Made by a program: the position numbers and the translations under genes. The notes under the pieces are model-generated. The model had not been told where the DNA came from. It did no database searches and saw nothing but the letters and a program-made list of their open reading frames with translations. Shown one piece after another: positions 54,071 through 64,000 of a stretch of 64,000 bases of DNA. Position 1 is the first letter of the stretch, and every line of letters starts with the position of its first letter. This DNA is from G963720515 sp963720515 (GTDB lineage: Bacteria; Actinomycetota; Thermoleophilia; Gaiellales; Gaiellaceae), in assembly GCA_963720515.1 (NCBI GenBank), contig OY970397.1:1240001-1304000 (forward strand), written 5' to 3'.

Positions 54071-55444
54071 TCAGCGTGCGCCGGAGTGGAACTTCGCATA
54101 GTCCGCCTGAATGGCGCTCACGAAGTCGGCCGGTGACGTCTGGCCGCCCATGAGCTTCTGGATCTCGGCCGTCGAGGTGTCGTACATGGTCGGCGTCGCC
54201 CAGTCGAGGTACGGCACGATCGCGTCCTCGTCATTGGCCTTCTTCCAGGCCTCGTAGACCTCGGTGTCGAGGCCCGCCGGCACGGTCACAGGCGCCTTGC
54301 TCGCGGACAGGTTCCCGTTGTCCGTGACGACCTGCATCGCCTCGTCGTTCGTGATGAAGTTGATGTACGCCGCGGCCGCGTCGGCGTTCGCCGTCTTCGA
54401 GCTGATCGCCCACGGCAGGCCCTCGCCGCCGAGCGAGGCCAGCGAGCCGCCCTCGGGCGGCGGGACGAGGAAGAAGCCGACCTTGTCCCCGAGCGCCTTG
54501 CCGAGGTCGGAGGTCAGCCAGCTCCCGGTGATGAGGAACAGGCCCTTGCCCTTCCCGAAGTCCTGCCACGACGGGTCGTAGCCGAGACCCGCGAAGCCGT
54601 CGGTGAAGTAGCCCTTCGAGGCCCAGTCGGCGAGCGTGGTGGCCGCCGCGGTGTTGCCCTCGTCCTCGAAGCTCGGCGTGCCGTCTCCGAAGATGAAGTT
54701 CCGGGCGTAGTCCTTGTCCACGTTCTGGAGCTGGATCGTCTCGAACTCGTGGATCCCGGGCCACTTGTCCAGGTTCCCGAACTGGACGGCGGTCTCGCCC
54801 GCGCCCTTCGCCTTCTCGACGGCGGCGACGAAGTCCTCCCACGTCGCGGGGACGTCGAGGCCGAGCTTCGAGAGGATGTCCTTGTTGTAGTAGACGCCGA
54901 CGACCTCGCCGGTCATCGGGACGCCGTAGAGGTTGCCGGAGCCGAACGTCGCGGCGTCCGCCGAGAACTGGTTCATCTTGAGGATCCCGGTGGAGTAGCG
55001 GTCGGCCCAGCCGTAGGCGTCCGAGTAGTCGGAGAGGTCGAGCAGGAGGTTCGCCTTGACGAGCGGACCCATCGCCGCGTAGCCGTTGTTCGCCTCGACG
55101 ACGTCGGGCGGGTTCGGGCCGGAGGCGGCGAGCTTGAGCGTGGTCTGGAGGTCGGTGAACGACTTCGCCACGCGCTTGATCGTGATGTTCGGGAACTTCT
55201 CGTGGAACTGCTTGTTCAGCTCGACCATGGCCGAGTTCTGGCCGCCGCGCACCTCCTGGTCCCACACGGTCAGGGTCACGTCTCCGAGCGACGCCGCGTC
55301 GGTGTTCACGCCGCCGCCGCCGCTCGTTCCGGCTCCACCGGACGTGCTGGTCTTGTCCTCGCCGCAGCCGGCGAGCATCGCGAGCGCGAAGACCGCGGCG
55401 ATCGCGAGGACGAGCTTCATCGAACGTGATCTCGAGAGGTACAT
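54071..55444 (-). CDS. ABC sugar transporter substrate-binding lipoprotein (family 1)
   Basis: The 457-residue lipoprotein has a signal ending in LAMLAGCGED. The mature protein shows VTLTVWDQEVRGGQNSAMVELNKQFHEKFPNITIKRV, PDVVEANNGYAAMGPLVKANLLLDLSDY, GVPMTGEVVGVYYNKDIL and GEGLPWAISSKTANADAAAAYINFI, all typical of the MalE/UgpB-like cluster. The ligand is an oligosaccharide or glycoside. AAAGGAG precedes ATG 55444, whose first base is also the last base of the kinase stop codon. Confidence 0.93.
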   Translation of the reverse strand: MYLSRSRSMKLVLAIAAVFALAMLAGCGEDKTSTSGGAGTSGGGGVNTDAASLGDVTLTVWDQEVRGGQNSAMVELNKQFHEKFPNITIKRVAKSFTDLQTTLKLAASGPNPPDVVEANNGYAAMGPLVKANLLLDLSDYSDAYGWADRYSTGILKMNQFSADAATFGSGNLYGVPMTGEVVGVYYNKDILSKLGLDVPATWEDFVAAVEKAKGAGETAVQFGNLDKWPGIHEFETIQLQNVDKDYARNFIFGDGTPSFEDEGNTAAATTLADWASKGYFTDGFAGLGYDPSWQDFGKGKGLFLITGSWLTSDLGKALGDKVGFFLVPPPEGGSLASLGGEGLPWAISSKTANADAAAAYINFITNDEAMQVVTDNGNLSASKAPVTVPAGLDTEVYEAWKKANDEDAIVPYLDWATPTMYDTSTAEIQKLMGGQTSPADFVSAIQADYAKFHSGAR

Positions 55445-56341
55445 CAGCGCTCCTTTGCCGTTGGCTCTTGTACGACCGGGCCGAGCTCGGCAAGCGCGCG
55501 CTCGAGCTCGTCGAGGGTTGAGGCGCCGGCGGCTCCCGTGACCGTCCGCACCGAGAGCGCGGCGTAGACCGCCGCGCGCCGCAGCCGCTCGGCGAGCGGC
55601 AAGCCGGCCAGATCCCCCCAGACGTACGCGGCGGCGAAGAGGTCGCCCGCGCCCGTCGTGTCGCGTGCCTCGACGCGGGGGGCGCCCGCCGAGGCCAGCT
55701 CTCCGCCGGACGCCGCGACCGCGCCGTCCGGCCCGCACGTGACGACCGCGGTCGCGACGTGCTCCGCGAGGGCCAGCGCTGCGCCCTCCGGGCTCGCTTC
55801 GCCCGTGAGGCGCGTCGCCTCCGAGCGGTTGGTGAGGATTGCCGCCGCCCGGCCGAGCCCCCTCGGGGAGACGGCCCGCGAGCCGGGTCGCGGCCTCGTC
55901 GCCGAGGACGGCGTAGGCGGCTGCACCCTCCGGCACGAGGCCGAGGGCGTCGATCGAGACGATCGCGGCGCGCGGATGCAGCTTCGCGACCACGGAAGGA
56001 TCGAGTGAGACGGGAGGCTCGAAGGTGGCGAAGGCGCGCTCGCCGCCGACCGGGAGGACGACGGTGACCGCCGTCCGCTCGACGGTCGGGCCGGCGAGGA
56101 CGATCCCCTCCGCCTCGAGCTCGCGGCGGAGGAGCTCGCCCGCGAGGTCGGTGCCGACCGGCGCGACGAGCGCCGTACGCAGGCCGAGGCGGGCGAGGCC
56201 GACCGCGGTGATCGCGGCGCCGCCGGGCGTCGCGTGGAGATCCTCGGCGTAGCGCTCCTCGCCGGGGGCGGGCAGCGCCTCGAGGCCCTCGAACGTGATG
56301 TCGAGGAACGCGTGGCCGACACAGGCGACGTCGACGCTCAC
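55444..56341 (-). CDS. PfkB-family carbohydrate kinase (one frameshift)
   Basis: From GTG 56341 (VSVDVACVGHAFLDITFEGLEALPAPGEE), the protein shows TPGGAAITAVGLARLG and then ERAFATFEPPVSLDPSVVAKL. The frame breaks near 55860, and the other register continues AAAILTNRSEATRLTG, AVVTCGPDGAVAASGG and the ATP and catalytic motif EARDTTGAGDLFAAAYVWG. Both halves fit a ribokinase-like fold of about 298 residues. It phosphorylates a sugar after import or hydrolysis. It overlaps GH4 (GTGA) and the binding-protein gene (1 nt). Confidence 0.87.
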
Positions 56342-57678
56342 CGGAACATCTCCGCGAGCTCGTGCTGGCGCTCCGCGTAGCCGGCGAAGATCCGGCGCGC
56401 GACGTTCACCGAGGGCACGAGCGGGTGGAGGGCGAGCGCCTCGATCGCGAGCTCGCGCGAGCCCTCGCGCGCCGCCCGGATCGCCGTGCGCTCGACGCCC
56501 TTCACCGACTCGATGAGCGCGCGGGCGTGTGCGGGCACGTCGCCGACGGCCGTCGGCACCGCCCCGGTGCGCCCGACGGCGCAGGGCACCTCGACCACGG
56601 CCTGCTCGTCCAGGAACGGCAGGCTCGACCGGTTCGCCGTGTTCACGATCAGCACCCGGCCGTCGCCCCGCGCGATCGCCTCGACGAGCGCGATCGCCTC
56701 GCCCTCGTAGCCGCCGACGTCCTCCCACTCGTCGGCCGCTTCGACCCCGGCGGCTGCCCAGGCCTCCGCGAAGTACGTCTCGTCGCGCTCGCGCCGGGTC
56801 GCGCGCCACGCGTCGAGCGCCTCGGCCGGCGCCGCGCCGTTCCCGGAGTAGAACTCGGCCTGCTGGCGCAGCAGGAACTCGCCGCGGAGCTGGAGCCCCG
56901 AGCGGAGCGCGCCCACCGTGTCGGCCGCGAAGTAATAGAAGTAGAGGTACTCGTTCGGGATCATCCCGAGCGTCTGGAGCCACTCCGCGCCGAAGAGCTT
57001 GCCCTCCTCGAACGACTCGAGCCGCTCGGGGTCGGCGAGGAGATCGGGGAGGAGGTCGCGCTCGCCGTCGTACACGCCGCGGAGCCAGCCGAGGTGGTTC
57101 AGGCCGAAGTAGTCGAACCAGAGGTCGTCGGTCTCGCGGCCGAGCGCCGCGGCGACCCGGCGGCAAAGCGCGGTCGGCGAGTCGCAGATCCCGAGCGCCC
57201 GGCCGCCGAGCGTCTCCTGGATCGCCTCGGTCACGAGCCCGGCCGGGTTGGTGAAGTTGACGAACCAGGCCTGCGGGGCACGTGAGGCGACCTCCTCGGC
57301 GATCCGGTCCATGACCGGCACCGTGCGGAGCGCGAAGCAGATGCCGCCGGGCCCGGTCGTCTCCTGGCCGACGACGCCCTCGTCGAGCGGGACGCGCTCG
57401 TCCACGACGCGGCCCTCGAGCCGGCCGACGCGGATGGCGCAGAACACGAAGTCGGCGCCGTCGAGCGCCTCGCCGAGGTCGCCGGTCACGCGGAAGGGGA
57501 GCCGCTCGCCGCGCTCGGCCGCGAGGCCTTCGAGCACCGCGGAGATGCGCGTCAGGCGCTCCTCGTCGAGGTCGTACAGCGTGACCTCCTCGATCCCGAG
57601 CCGCTCCGCGCGCACGAGCAGCGCGCCGTAGACGAGCGGCACCCGGAACCCGCCGCCGCCGAGGAGGGCGATCCTCAT
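56338..57678 (-). CDS. GH4 family NAD+- and metal-dependent glycosidase (6-phospho-beta-glucosidase-like)
   Basis: The 446-residue protein opens with the NAD-binding MRIALLGGGGFRVPLVYGAL. GH4 metal and catalytic residues are in place: NFTNPAG (141-147), Cys165 in GICDSPTALC, and His195 in GLNHLGW. The C-terminal part (ANRSSLPFLDEQAVVEVPCAVG) is also typical. GH4 enzymes cleave glycosidic bonds by transient oxidation of C3. The linked kinase and SIS protein suggest an amino-sugar or phospho-glycoside substrate. It overlaps the DeoR gene by 4 bp. Confidence 0.92.
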   Translation of the reverse strand: MRIALLGGGGFRVPLVYGALLVRAERLGIEEVTLYDLDEERLTRISAVLEGLAAERGERLPFRVTGDLGEALDGADFVFCAIRVGRLEGRVVDERVPLDEGVVGQETTGPGGICFALRTVPVMDRIAEEVASRAPQAWFVNFTNPAGLVTEAIQETLGGRALGICDSPTALCRRVAAALGRETDDLWFDYFGLNHLGWLRGVYDGERDLLPDLLADPERLESFEEGKLFGAEWLQTLGMIPNEYLYFYYFAADTVGALRSGLQLRGEFLLRQQAEFYSGNGAAPAEALDAWRATRRERDETYFAEAWAAAGVEAADEWEDVGGYEGEAIALVEAIARGDGRVLIVNTANRSSLPFLDEQAVVEVPCAVGRTGAVPTAVGDVPAHARALIESVKGVERTAIRAAREGSRELAIEALALHPLVPSVNVARRIFAGYAERQHELAEMFR

Positions 57679-58424
57679 GCGAGCACCGCCTCGACCCCGA
57701 GGGCTTCGAGCGCGCTCACCGGCAGCGAGCCCGCGACGGCGTCCGTCACCACGGCGTCGAGCTCCTCGGGCCCGCAGACGCGCACGACGCCGGACATGGA
57801 GAACTTCTGCTCGTCCGCGAGCAGCACCGCCCGCTCCGCGGAGGCGATCATGCCGCGCTTGATCGGAACCTCGACCATGGTCGAGTCCATCACGGACATA
57901 TCCTCGCGCACTCCGCTCGCGCCGAGAAATGCGATGTCGGCGGAGAGCTGGCGGAGCGCGTCCTCGGCGAGCACGCCGACCACCGAGCGGTAGTTCCGCC
58001 GGACGACGCCGCCGAGGAGCACGAGGTCGATCGTCTCCTCCGGCAGCAGCTCCTCCATTACGGCGAGGTTGCTCGTCACGACGGTGAGCTTGCGCCCCCG
58101 CAGCCGCCGTGCCAGCTCGAGCGTCGTCGTCCCGATGTCGATCATGATCGTCATCCCGTCCACGACGAGCTCGGCGGCCGCGATGCCGATCCGCGCCTTC
58201 GCCTCGTGGCGCTCGACCACGATCTCCGCGAAGGGCGGCTCCTCCCGGTCCGACACCGCGCCGCCGTGGACGCGCGTCAGCTTCCCGTCCCGAGCGAGCG
58301 CCGCGAGGTCGCGGCGCACGGTCATCTCGGAGACGTCGAAGCGCTGCGCGAGCTCCACCACCCCGGCGCCGCGGCCGCTGCGAACCGCGGTCAGGATCAG
58401 CTGCCTGCGCTGGGCTGCGAGCAC
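57675..58424 (-). CDS. DeoR-family sugar operon repressor
   Basis: The 249-residue protein has a DeoR HTH (RRQLILTAVRSGRGAGVVELAQRFDVSEMTVRRDLAALARDGKLTRVHGGAV) and a sugar-phosphate-sensing domain (VDGMTIMIDIGTTTLELARRL; VTSNLAVMEELL; FLGASGVREDMSVMD). It starts at GTG 58424 and heads the operon it probably represses. The inducer should be a sugar phosphate made by the operon's kinase. Confidence 0.93.
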   Translation of the reverse strand: MLAAQRRQLILTAVRSGRGAGVVELAQRFDVSEMTVRRDLAALARDGKLTRVHGGAVSDREEPPFAEIVVERHEAKARIGIAAAELVVDGMTIMIDIGTTTLELARRLRGRKLTVVTSNLAVMEELLPEETIDLVLLGGVVRRNYRSVVGVLAEDALRQLSADIAFLGASGVREDMSVMDSTMVEVPIKRGMIASAERAVLLADEQKFSMSGVVRVCGPEELDAVVTDAVAGSLPVSALEALGVEAVLA

Positions 58425-58459
58425 GGGAAACGCCGCGGGAGGGAGTCCATCAGGCCTCG

Positions 58460-58503
58460 ATTCTACTAGGGTCGAGGGAGTTTCTGTTCAGATTTGTTCG
58501 GAT
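58460..58503 (-). promoter_or_regulatory. Promoter region of the DeoR operon with a 10-bp-period direct repeat
   Basis: On the minus strand TAGAAT (58465-58460) is a good -10 box, 36 bp before the GTG. Upstream, GTTCAGAT (58486-58493, plus-strand reading) and GTTCGGAT (58496-58503) repeat at one helical turn, a possible DeoR operator. No clear -35 is seen. Confidence 0.35.
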
Positions 58504-58504
58504 C

Positions 58505-58540
58505 GTGGAGGGGCGCCGGATTGCCCCGGCGCCCCTCCAC
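58505..58540 (-). terminator. Hairpin terminator of the LmbE/CBM9 gene
   Basis: A perfect 15-bp stem (58505-58519 with 58526-58540) with a 6-nt loop lies 10 bp beyond the TAA of the leftward gene. Confidence 0.85.
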
Positions 58541-58550
58541 GTGGGGCCGG

Positions 58551-61272
58551 TTAGCCGACGGGCGCCGCGAGGCTCTGCGTGCCTCCGGCGTCCGACGCGA
58601 ACGAGACGAGCACCGTGCCGCCCGCCGCGACCGCCGCGCGCGCGGCGGCCGAGAGCGGGATCGCCACGGTCGCCCGCTTCCCGCGCTCGAGGGTGACGAC
58701 GACGTCGGCGACGCTCGCCGTCCCCGTCCAGACGAACACGTGCGCCCGGCCGGAGCTCGTGGCGAGCAGGCCGAGCGTCACCCCGGTGGACGTGAGCGTG
58801 GGCTCCGGGCTGAACCGGGCCCGCGCGTTCGCGGCGACCGCGCTTCCGCCGCCGAGCGGCACGCCGTCCACCGTCGCCTGGAGGATCGACTGCGGCGAGT
58901 CCACGCTCAGCGCCGCCGTCTGCTCGATCACCGGGTCGGCGGGCGTGGTGGGACGCCCTGCCGGCGCGGTGTAGCCCGGCAGCGTCGCGTGGCCCCAGCG
59001 ATAGGGGTCGCCCTGGACGCCGCCGTAGGTCGACCAGCCGAGCCGCGTCTGGCCCGTCAGGTCCTGCGTGTCGGAGTCGTAGATGAAGATGTTCAGGCCC
59101 ATGTGGGCCGGGTCGGCCGCCGCCGGGAGGTCGGCGAGCGGGATCTTCACCTCGAGGGTGTAGCCCGCGTACGGCGCGCTGACGACGGACGCGACCGTCA
59201 TCCCCGGCGCCGTCTCCGGGCCGCCCTGGTGGTTGTCGGCGTCGCGCTCGAAGCACGGCGGGTTCCCGTGGGCCGGGTCGTTCGTGACCGGGAAGATGCC
59301 GGTCTTGAACGTCGTCGCCGTGTTCTCGGAGACGCCGCGCGGGTCGAGCGTGATCTCGACCGAGTCGGTGCGCCAGTGGCGCTTGCAGTCCGTCGGCGCG
59401 ACCTTCGTCCCGAGCGTGTCGTCGGTGACACGCACGAGGAAGTACAGGTCGTCCCCGGTCCGCGTGACCTTCGCGCTCCCGGAGCAGTCGGCCGCCGAGT
59501 CGCACGGCGAGCCCTCCCAGAGGCGGCTCAGGTCGAGCGTCGGGCCCGTGTACTCGCCCGGCGCCTCGACGCCGTTGACGGTCGGCGCCGCGACGGACGC
59601 CGGGATCGCCGTGACCGGCACGAGCTCGAGGCCGAACGTCTCCGCGCTCGACCCGGCGCCGCTCGTCGTCGTGACCGACGAGTCGTAGTCGCCGTTCGTC
59701 CCGCCCTGGTTCGCGGTCGGGAGCGCCGGGTTCGTGTTCGTCACGTCGAACGAGACGGAGGTGTCGCCTCCGGCGGCGAGGCCCGTGTACGAGCGCGACG
59801 CCGGGCTCGCGGAGAACCCGGCCGGGAGTGTCAGCGAGACGCTGCCTGACTGGGTCGAGCCGCTCCAGTTGTGGAGATCCACGCGCACGGAGCGGGTCTC
59901 GCCGGTGCCGATCGAGAGCACTGGCTTGACGAGGCCGCCGAGCTGCGGGACGCCGACCTCGCGCGCCCACTGCTCGAACTGCGCGACCTGCGGGAGCCGC
60001 TGCACGGTCCCCTGGACGGCCGGGTCCACGCGAACCGCCAGGTCCGTGTGCCCGGTCAGCGCGCCCGAGGTGAGCGTGGCCGAGATTCGGGCGCGACCGG
60101 CCGCGGCGCCGGCCGGAGGCGTCACCGTGAAGGTCGCGGTGGTCTCACCGCTCGACGTGACCGAGCCGAGCGCCCCGCTTCCGGCGGCCGTCCAGCCGGC
60201 CGGGAGTTGGAGCGCCACCGAGGTCTTCGGGAGCGCGCTGCCCGCCGCGCGCGCGTGCGCGGTGACGTGGAACGGCGTCCCGGCGGCGACGTCGAAGCGG
60301 TCGCTCGTCAGGTAGAGCTCCGTCCCGAGCGGCAGGCCGCCCGGCGCTGGGATCGACGCGCCCTGGAAGATCGCGGTCGTCTGCGGTGCTCGTCGCGTCG
60401 AACGGCACGCGGCTCGCGATCTGCGTGAACGTGTTGCACGGGATGATGAACGGGAAGTCCGGCGGCGACGGGAACGCGCCGAAGCCCTGCGAGAGGTACT
60501 CGTGCGCGGCGTCCCAGAGGATGTGCCACCACGGGAGCCCGCCGTTTGCCGGCGACGGAGTGCCCATCCAGACGCCGAAGACGTCGTCGGTCGGCTCGCT
60601 CTTCACGAACGTCGTCGCGCAGTCGGGACCGGACGGGCCGGAGCCGGAGGCGCCGCCGCGGAAGAGCCGCTTCACGCGCCACGTCGAGAGCCCCTCGCGC
60701 GAGAGCTGGTCGGAGAAGCGAGTCGGATCGGCCGCGGCGTAGAACGCCTCGGTCGCGAGCCGGGCGGCGTACTGGTGGTTGCCGTGGTTCCCCGGCGAGG
60801 GGGCCGGATCCATCGTGATGATCACGTCGGGCCGCGTCTCGCGGACGAGGCGGACGACCTTCGCGAGGGAGGCCTCGTGGCCCCAGATCTGCTCGGTCAG
60901 GGGCGAGCTGACCGTGTAGAAGAAGTCGACAGTGTCGAGGTAGAAGATGTTCTCGATCCCGGCCTTGCCGACGGCGCGGCGCTCCTCGCCCTCGCGCAGG
61001 ATGCCGAGCGCCGGGCCCTCCTCGGGGCCGACCGCGTTGCCGCCGCCCTCGCCCCGCGTGATCGTGACCACGCCGGTCGTGAGCCCGTGGTCTTCCGCCC
61101 ACTGGCCGAAGGCCGGGATGGTGAACGCCTCGTCGTCGGGATGCGCGCCGACGAAGAGGACGTTGAGCTTCACCGCGTCGGCCTTCGGCGGGCTCGACGC
61201 GGCGCTCGCGGCGCCTGCGAGTCCGAGCGCGCCGAGAACGACGAGCGCAGTGACGGGGAGCAGTCTTCGCAT
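58551..61272 (-). CDS. Secreted PIG-L/LmbE deacetylase with NEW3-like and CBM9-like domains (one frameshift)
   Basis: ATG 61272 starts a signal peptide (LLPVTALVVLGALGLAGAASA). The PIG-L domain has VLFVGAHPDDEAF (zinc motif HPDDE), ITRGEGGGNAVGPEEG and GNHGNHQYAARLA with the third zinc His. The frame breaks near 60385; the other register reads TTAIFQGASIPAPGGLPLGTELYLTSDRFDV and goes on intact. Two or three beta-sandwich segments (VRVDLHNWSGSTQSGSVSLTLPAGFSA) follow. A CBM9/DOMON-like domain (TVNGVEAPGEYTGPTLDLSRLWEG to DSVEITLDPRG) and a short beta tail complete about 906 residues. It probably de-N-acetylates a carbohydrate outside the cell. It is paralogous to the divergent gene at 61454. 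Confidence 0.85.
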
Positions 61273-61324
61273 CAGAACCCCCTTCTGACGGGCGCGCGCC
61301 CGCATCTCGGCGGCGGCGCGACAC

Positions 61325-61388
61325 TTGACATCGCCAACGGCCCATCCTAACGTCCCACGCGTTCCGGATGTTCGATTTCGCGCGAAAT
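61325..61388 (+). promoter_or_regulatory. Rightward promoter and palindrome between the two LmbE genes
   Basis: TTGACA (61325-61330), a 17-bp spacer and TAACGT (61348-61353) form a promoter for the rightward gene. ATTTCGCGCGAAAT (61375-61388) is a perfect 14-bp palindrome just downstream, where a repressor could sit. The leftward gene starts at 61272. Confidence 0.5.
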
Positions 61389-61453
61389 TGGTGCGAGCGA
61401 ACACCGGTGTACGGGACAGCCCCAATCCTGTGGCCCTGGAGGAGGAAACCGAC

Positions 61454-64000
61454 GTGCGGACTCTGAAGCGCTCCGGCGCGGTCCTCGTGTTCGGCGTCGC
61501 CCTGGCGGCGATCGCGCTCTTCGCGATCGGCCGGGCAACGCCCGCGAGCGCTGCGCCTCCCACCACGAACTCGGTCGACAACCCCCTGAAGATCAACGTG
61601 ATGGGCGAGTGGGCCCATCCGGACGACGACACGAGCATCATCGGACCCTGCGGCGTCTGGCACCAGCGATACGGCGTCCGCTGCGGGATCATCATGATCA
61701 CGCGCGGCGAGGGCGGCGGGAACGCGGTCGGCACGGAGATCGGGCAGGCGCTCGGCCTCCGGCGCGAGAACGAGGACCGCACCGCGCACTACCGCTCCAG
61801 CACGGTCGACATCTTCAACCTCGACCGCGTCGACTTCTTCTTCAACCAGAGCGCTCCGGAGACGGAGTTCTTCTGGGGCCACGACGAGACGCTCCGCCGG
61901 ATCACGCGGATCATCCGCATGACGAAGCCGGACGTCTACATCGGCTTCACGCCGACCCTCGGCGCCGGCCACGGCAACCACCAGTGGGCCGGCCGGATGA
62001 TCTGGGAGGGCATCAACGCGGCGGCGAACCCGAGCTTCTTCCCCGACCAGCTCACGGGCGCGCATCCGCTCACGACCTGGCAGGTCAAGAAGGCCTTCTC
62101 CGGCGGGTCGACCGCCGGGACCGGCGGCACGACGACCACGGCCGACTGCACCACCGGGTTCATCCCGACTCCGGGCACGAACCTCGACACGGTCGTCGGC
62201 GTGTGGACGGGCTACGACTCGCCCTACCTCTGGCCGCCCGGCAACGTCCAGGGCCGCCCGGCGGGCACGCCGAAGATCTGGGCGCAGGTCGCCACCGAGG
62301 GCAGCGCGGCCTACCCGACGCAGAGCCGCGTGATGAGCAAGGCCACGTCGACCCCGGGCTGCTCGCGCTTCGGGCAGACGTGGGCGAGCGTGCCGTTCCA
62401 GCCGAACACGAACCCGGACGGCACGGCTAACCCGCTCGCGGGCAAGGACGACGCCGTGCTCTACGGCGCGACTGTCGCCGATCCCGGCGGGCTTCCCGCT
62501 CGGGACGCTCGAGTACCTCACCTTCAACCGGTTCTTCAACGTGCCGGGCTCGCCGTTCCAGGCGACCCTCCACCTGAAGTCGGGCGGCGCCACAATCCCG
62601 GCCGGGACGGCCGCGCTGACCGTGCCCACCGGCTGGACCGTGGACGCGCCGAAGCCGATCGGCCCGACCACGAGCGCGAGCGAGTCGACGGTCACCTTCA
62701 CGGTGACGCCGTCCGGTACGGCCGCGAGCACGAACTTCAAGATCTCGGCGCTCGTGACGAGCGGCGCGTCGTCGGGCTACACCGACAACGTCGTCCGCAT
62801 CGTCCCGGCCGTCGAGGGCCGCTTCCACCGCTGGGGCAAGTGGGGCGAGTTCGACAGCTGGCTCAACAACCTCGCGCCGGCGGCGCTGCGGCTCGGTCGC
62901 TCCGCCGCGGTGCAGTCCATGCCGATCAACTCGACGATCCCGCTCCAGGTGGACGTGCACAACTGGTCCACGGTCTCGCAGAGCGGCTCCGTGACGCTCA
63001 CGCTCCCGGCGGGCTTCACCGCCGACGCGCTGTCCAAGCCGTACGGCCCGCTCGCGGGCGGCGCGGACACGACCGTCACGTTCCAGCTCACGAACACGGA
63101 CACGACGCTGCCGGGCGCGGCGATCAACGAGACGTCGAACACGATCCAGCAGCGGACGATCGGGATTGCGACCTCGTACTCGTCGCCGGCCGCCTCGGCC
63201 AGCGAGAACCTGAGCATGTCGCTCCTCCCGACGACGGCGATCCCGCAGGCGGCGGCCGCTCCGACCGTGGACGGTCTCGCGTCCGCGGGCGAGTACACCG
63301 GCCCGGCGCTCGATCTCAGCCGGCGCTGGTCGGGCGGCGGCAACTGCCCGGCGTTCCCGGACTGCGGGACGCAGGCGGGCACGCTCCCCGGTGACCCGAA
63401 CTCGACCTACGCGAAGGTCGACCTGGAACAACGACAACCTCTACTTCTACATCCACGTCAAGCGACGACTTCCAGAGCTACGCGGTGCTTCCGTCGGAGT
63501 GCATCGCCCACTGGCTCGCGGACTCGGTCGAGATCCTGATCGACCCGCGCGGCAACTCGTCCGAGACGAACTTCGACACCGGCACGACGTTCAAGCTCGG
63601 CGTCTTCCCGTTCACGAACGACCCGTCCAACTTCAACGGCAACGGCGTGAACGGGCCGTGCTGGGAGCGGGACGCGGACAACCACCAGGGCTACTCGACC
63701 GGGCCGCTCGCGGCGACGGTCGACGCGGCCCCGAACGCCCCGGGCGTCCAGGTCGCCTCGACCGCGACGTGGGTCGGCACCAACGAGACCACGACGTCGA
63801 CACAGCTACGGCGCCGGGCGGCGGCTACTCGCTCGAGGTGAAGATCCCGATGGCCGACCTCCCCGCGGCGGTCGATCCGGCTCGCATGGCGCTGAACATC
63901 ACGCCGTACGACGAGGACAACACCGCGGCGGCGGGCACGACCACGCTGCGCCACATCGACAACTCGACGCGGCTCGGCTGGTCGAGCGACACCGGCGGCG
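61454..64000 (+). CDS. Secreted PIG-L/LmbE deacetylase-CBM9-like protein, runs off the window (at least four frameshifts)
   Basis: GTG 61454, 8 nt after GGAGG, begins a signal peptide (SGAVLVFGVALAAIALFAIGRATPASA). The PIG-L domain has GEWAHPDDDTS, IMITRGEGGGNAVGTEIGQALG and GHGNHQWAGRM. Breaks near 62490, 63421, 63462 and 63795 separate FPLGTLEYLTFNRFFNVPG, two beta-sandwich domains (VDVHNWSTVSQSGSVTLTLPAGFTA), and a CBM9-like domain (TVDGLASAGEYTGPALDLSRRW; WLADSVEILIDPRG; GYSLEVKIPMADLPAAVDP). The order of domains equals that of the leftward paralogue. The final Asp of the zinc motif replaces Glu. The gene is incomplete at the right edge. Confidence 0.83.

Noticed and set aside
54004..54099. 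Longer form of the first ABC permease
   Set aside because: The added residues are encoded by a terminator-like hairpin and by the end of the binding-protein gene.
58464..58503. ACTAGGGT upstream of the DeoR operon
   Set aside because: No YMGANGCGAS block at the right distance in either direction. The resemblance is limited to seven bases.

Overview
The window is a very GC-rich stretch of chromosome from an actinobacterium. LuxR regulators with large ATPase domains, two type II NADH dehydrogenases, cytochrome bd, frequent GTG/TTG starts and tight ATGA gene overlaps suggest a soil member of Actinomycetota, possibly Thermoleophilia. That placement is inference; no rRNA or intact tRNA is present. 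Ten genes carry 21 or more reading-frame breaks with conserved sequence on both sides. The breaks lie in 0-27 kb and 55-64 kb and are absent between about 27 and 55.8 kb. Sequencing or assembly indels explain them better than pseudogenes.

0-10.6 kb holds an MFS exporter end, a gadB / class II amidotransferase / membrane-protein operon, several single genes (SHOCT protein, RibD-like reductase, tandem cupin, a zinc-ribbon-like protein, a stand-alone LanC-like cyclase), then a metal operon of two-domain multicopper oxidase, ZIP transporter and MntR/DtxR regulator. 10.7-17.6 kb is a sugar or polyol locus: RbsABC-type ABC transporter, sugar isomerase and Gfo/Idh/MocA dehydrogenase, divergent from a ROK repressor, with a palindrome inside the promoter between them.

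17.6-28.3 kb is one leftward gene string: NDH-2, glucose-6-phosphate dehydrogenase, GH15 glucoamylase/trehalase, a cysteine-rich GMC oxidoreductase, an MFS transporter, aldose 1-epimerase, cydA and cydB. It joins glucose release and oxidation directly to a terminal oxidase. A histidine kinase / response regulator pair diverges from it.

32-44 kb is built around two tandem LuxR (LAL) regulators of about 915 residues. Four flanking transcription units (secreted-repeat lipoprotein, two alpha/beta hydrolases, an 88-residue protein, ferritin-like protein) share a promoter architecture: ACTAGGGA, 16-17 bp, then YMGANGCGAS, 61-75 bp before the start codon. This is the best candidate here for an undescribed regulon. 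OsmC and a second NDH-2 follow.

44.2-50.1 kb is a genomic-island remnant: the 3' part of a tRNA-Ala(CGC) cut at the anticodon loop, two 120-bp direct repeats flanking a GH3 beta-glucosidase, an integrase fused to an excisionase-like domain, a winged-helix protein, and about 0.7 kb of non-coding DNA with a 151-bp segment bounded by inverted repeats.

50.2-58.4 kb is an eight-gene leftward operon (DeoR regulator, GH4 glycosidase, PfkB kinase, complete ABC sugar importer, SIS isomerase/deaminase), probably for an amino sugar or beta-glucoside. 58.5-64 kb is a divergent pair of large secreted proteins with a PIG-L/LmbE deacetylase domain and C-terminal CBM9-like domains.
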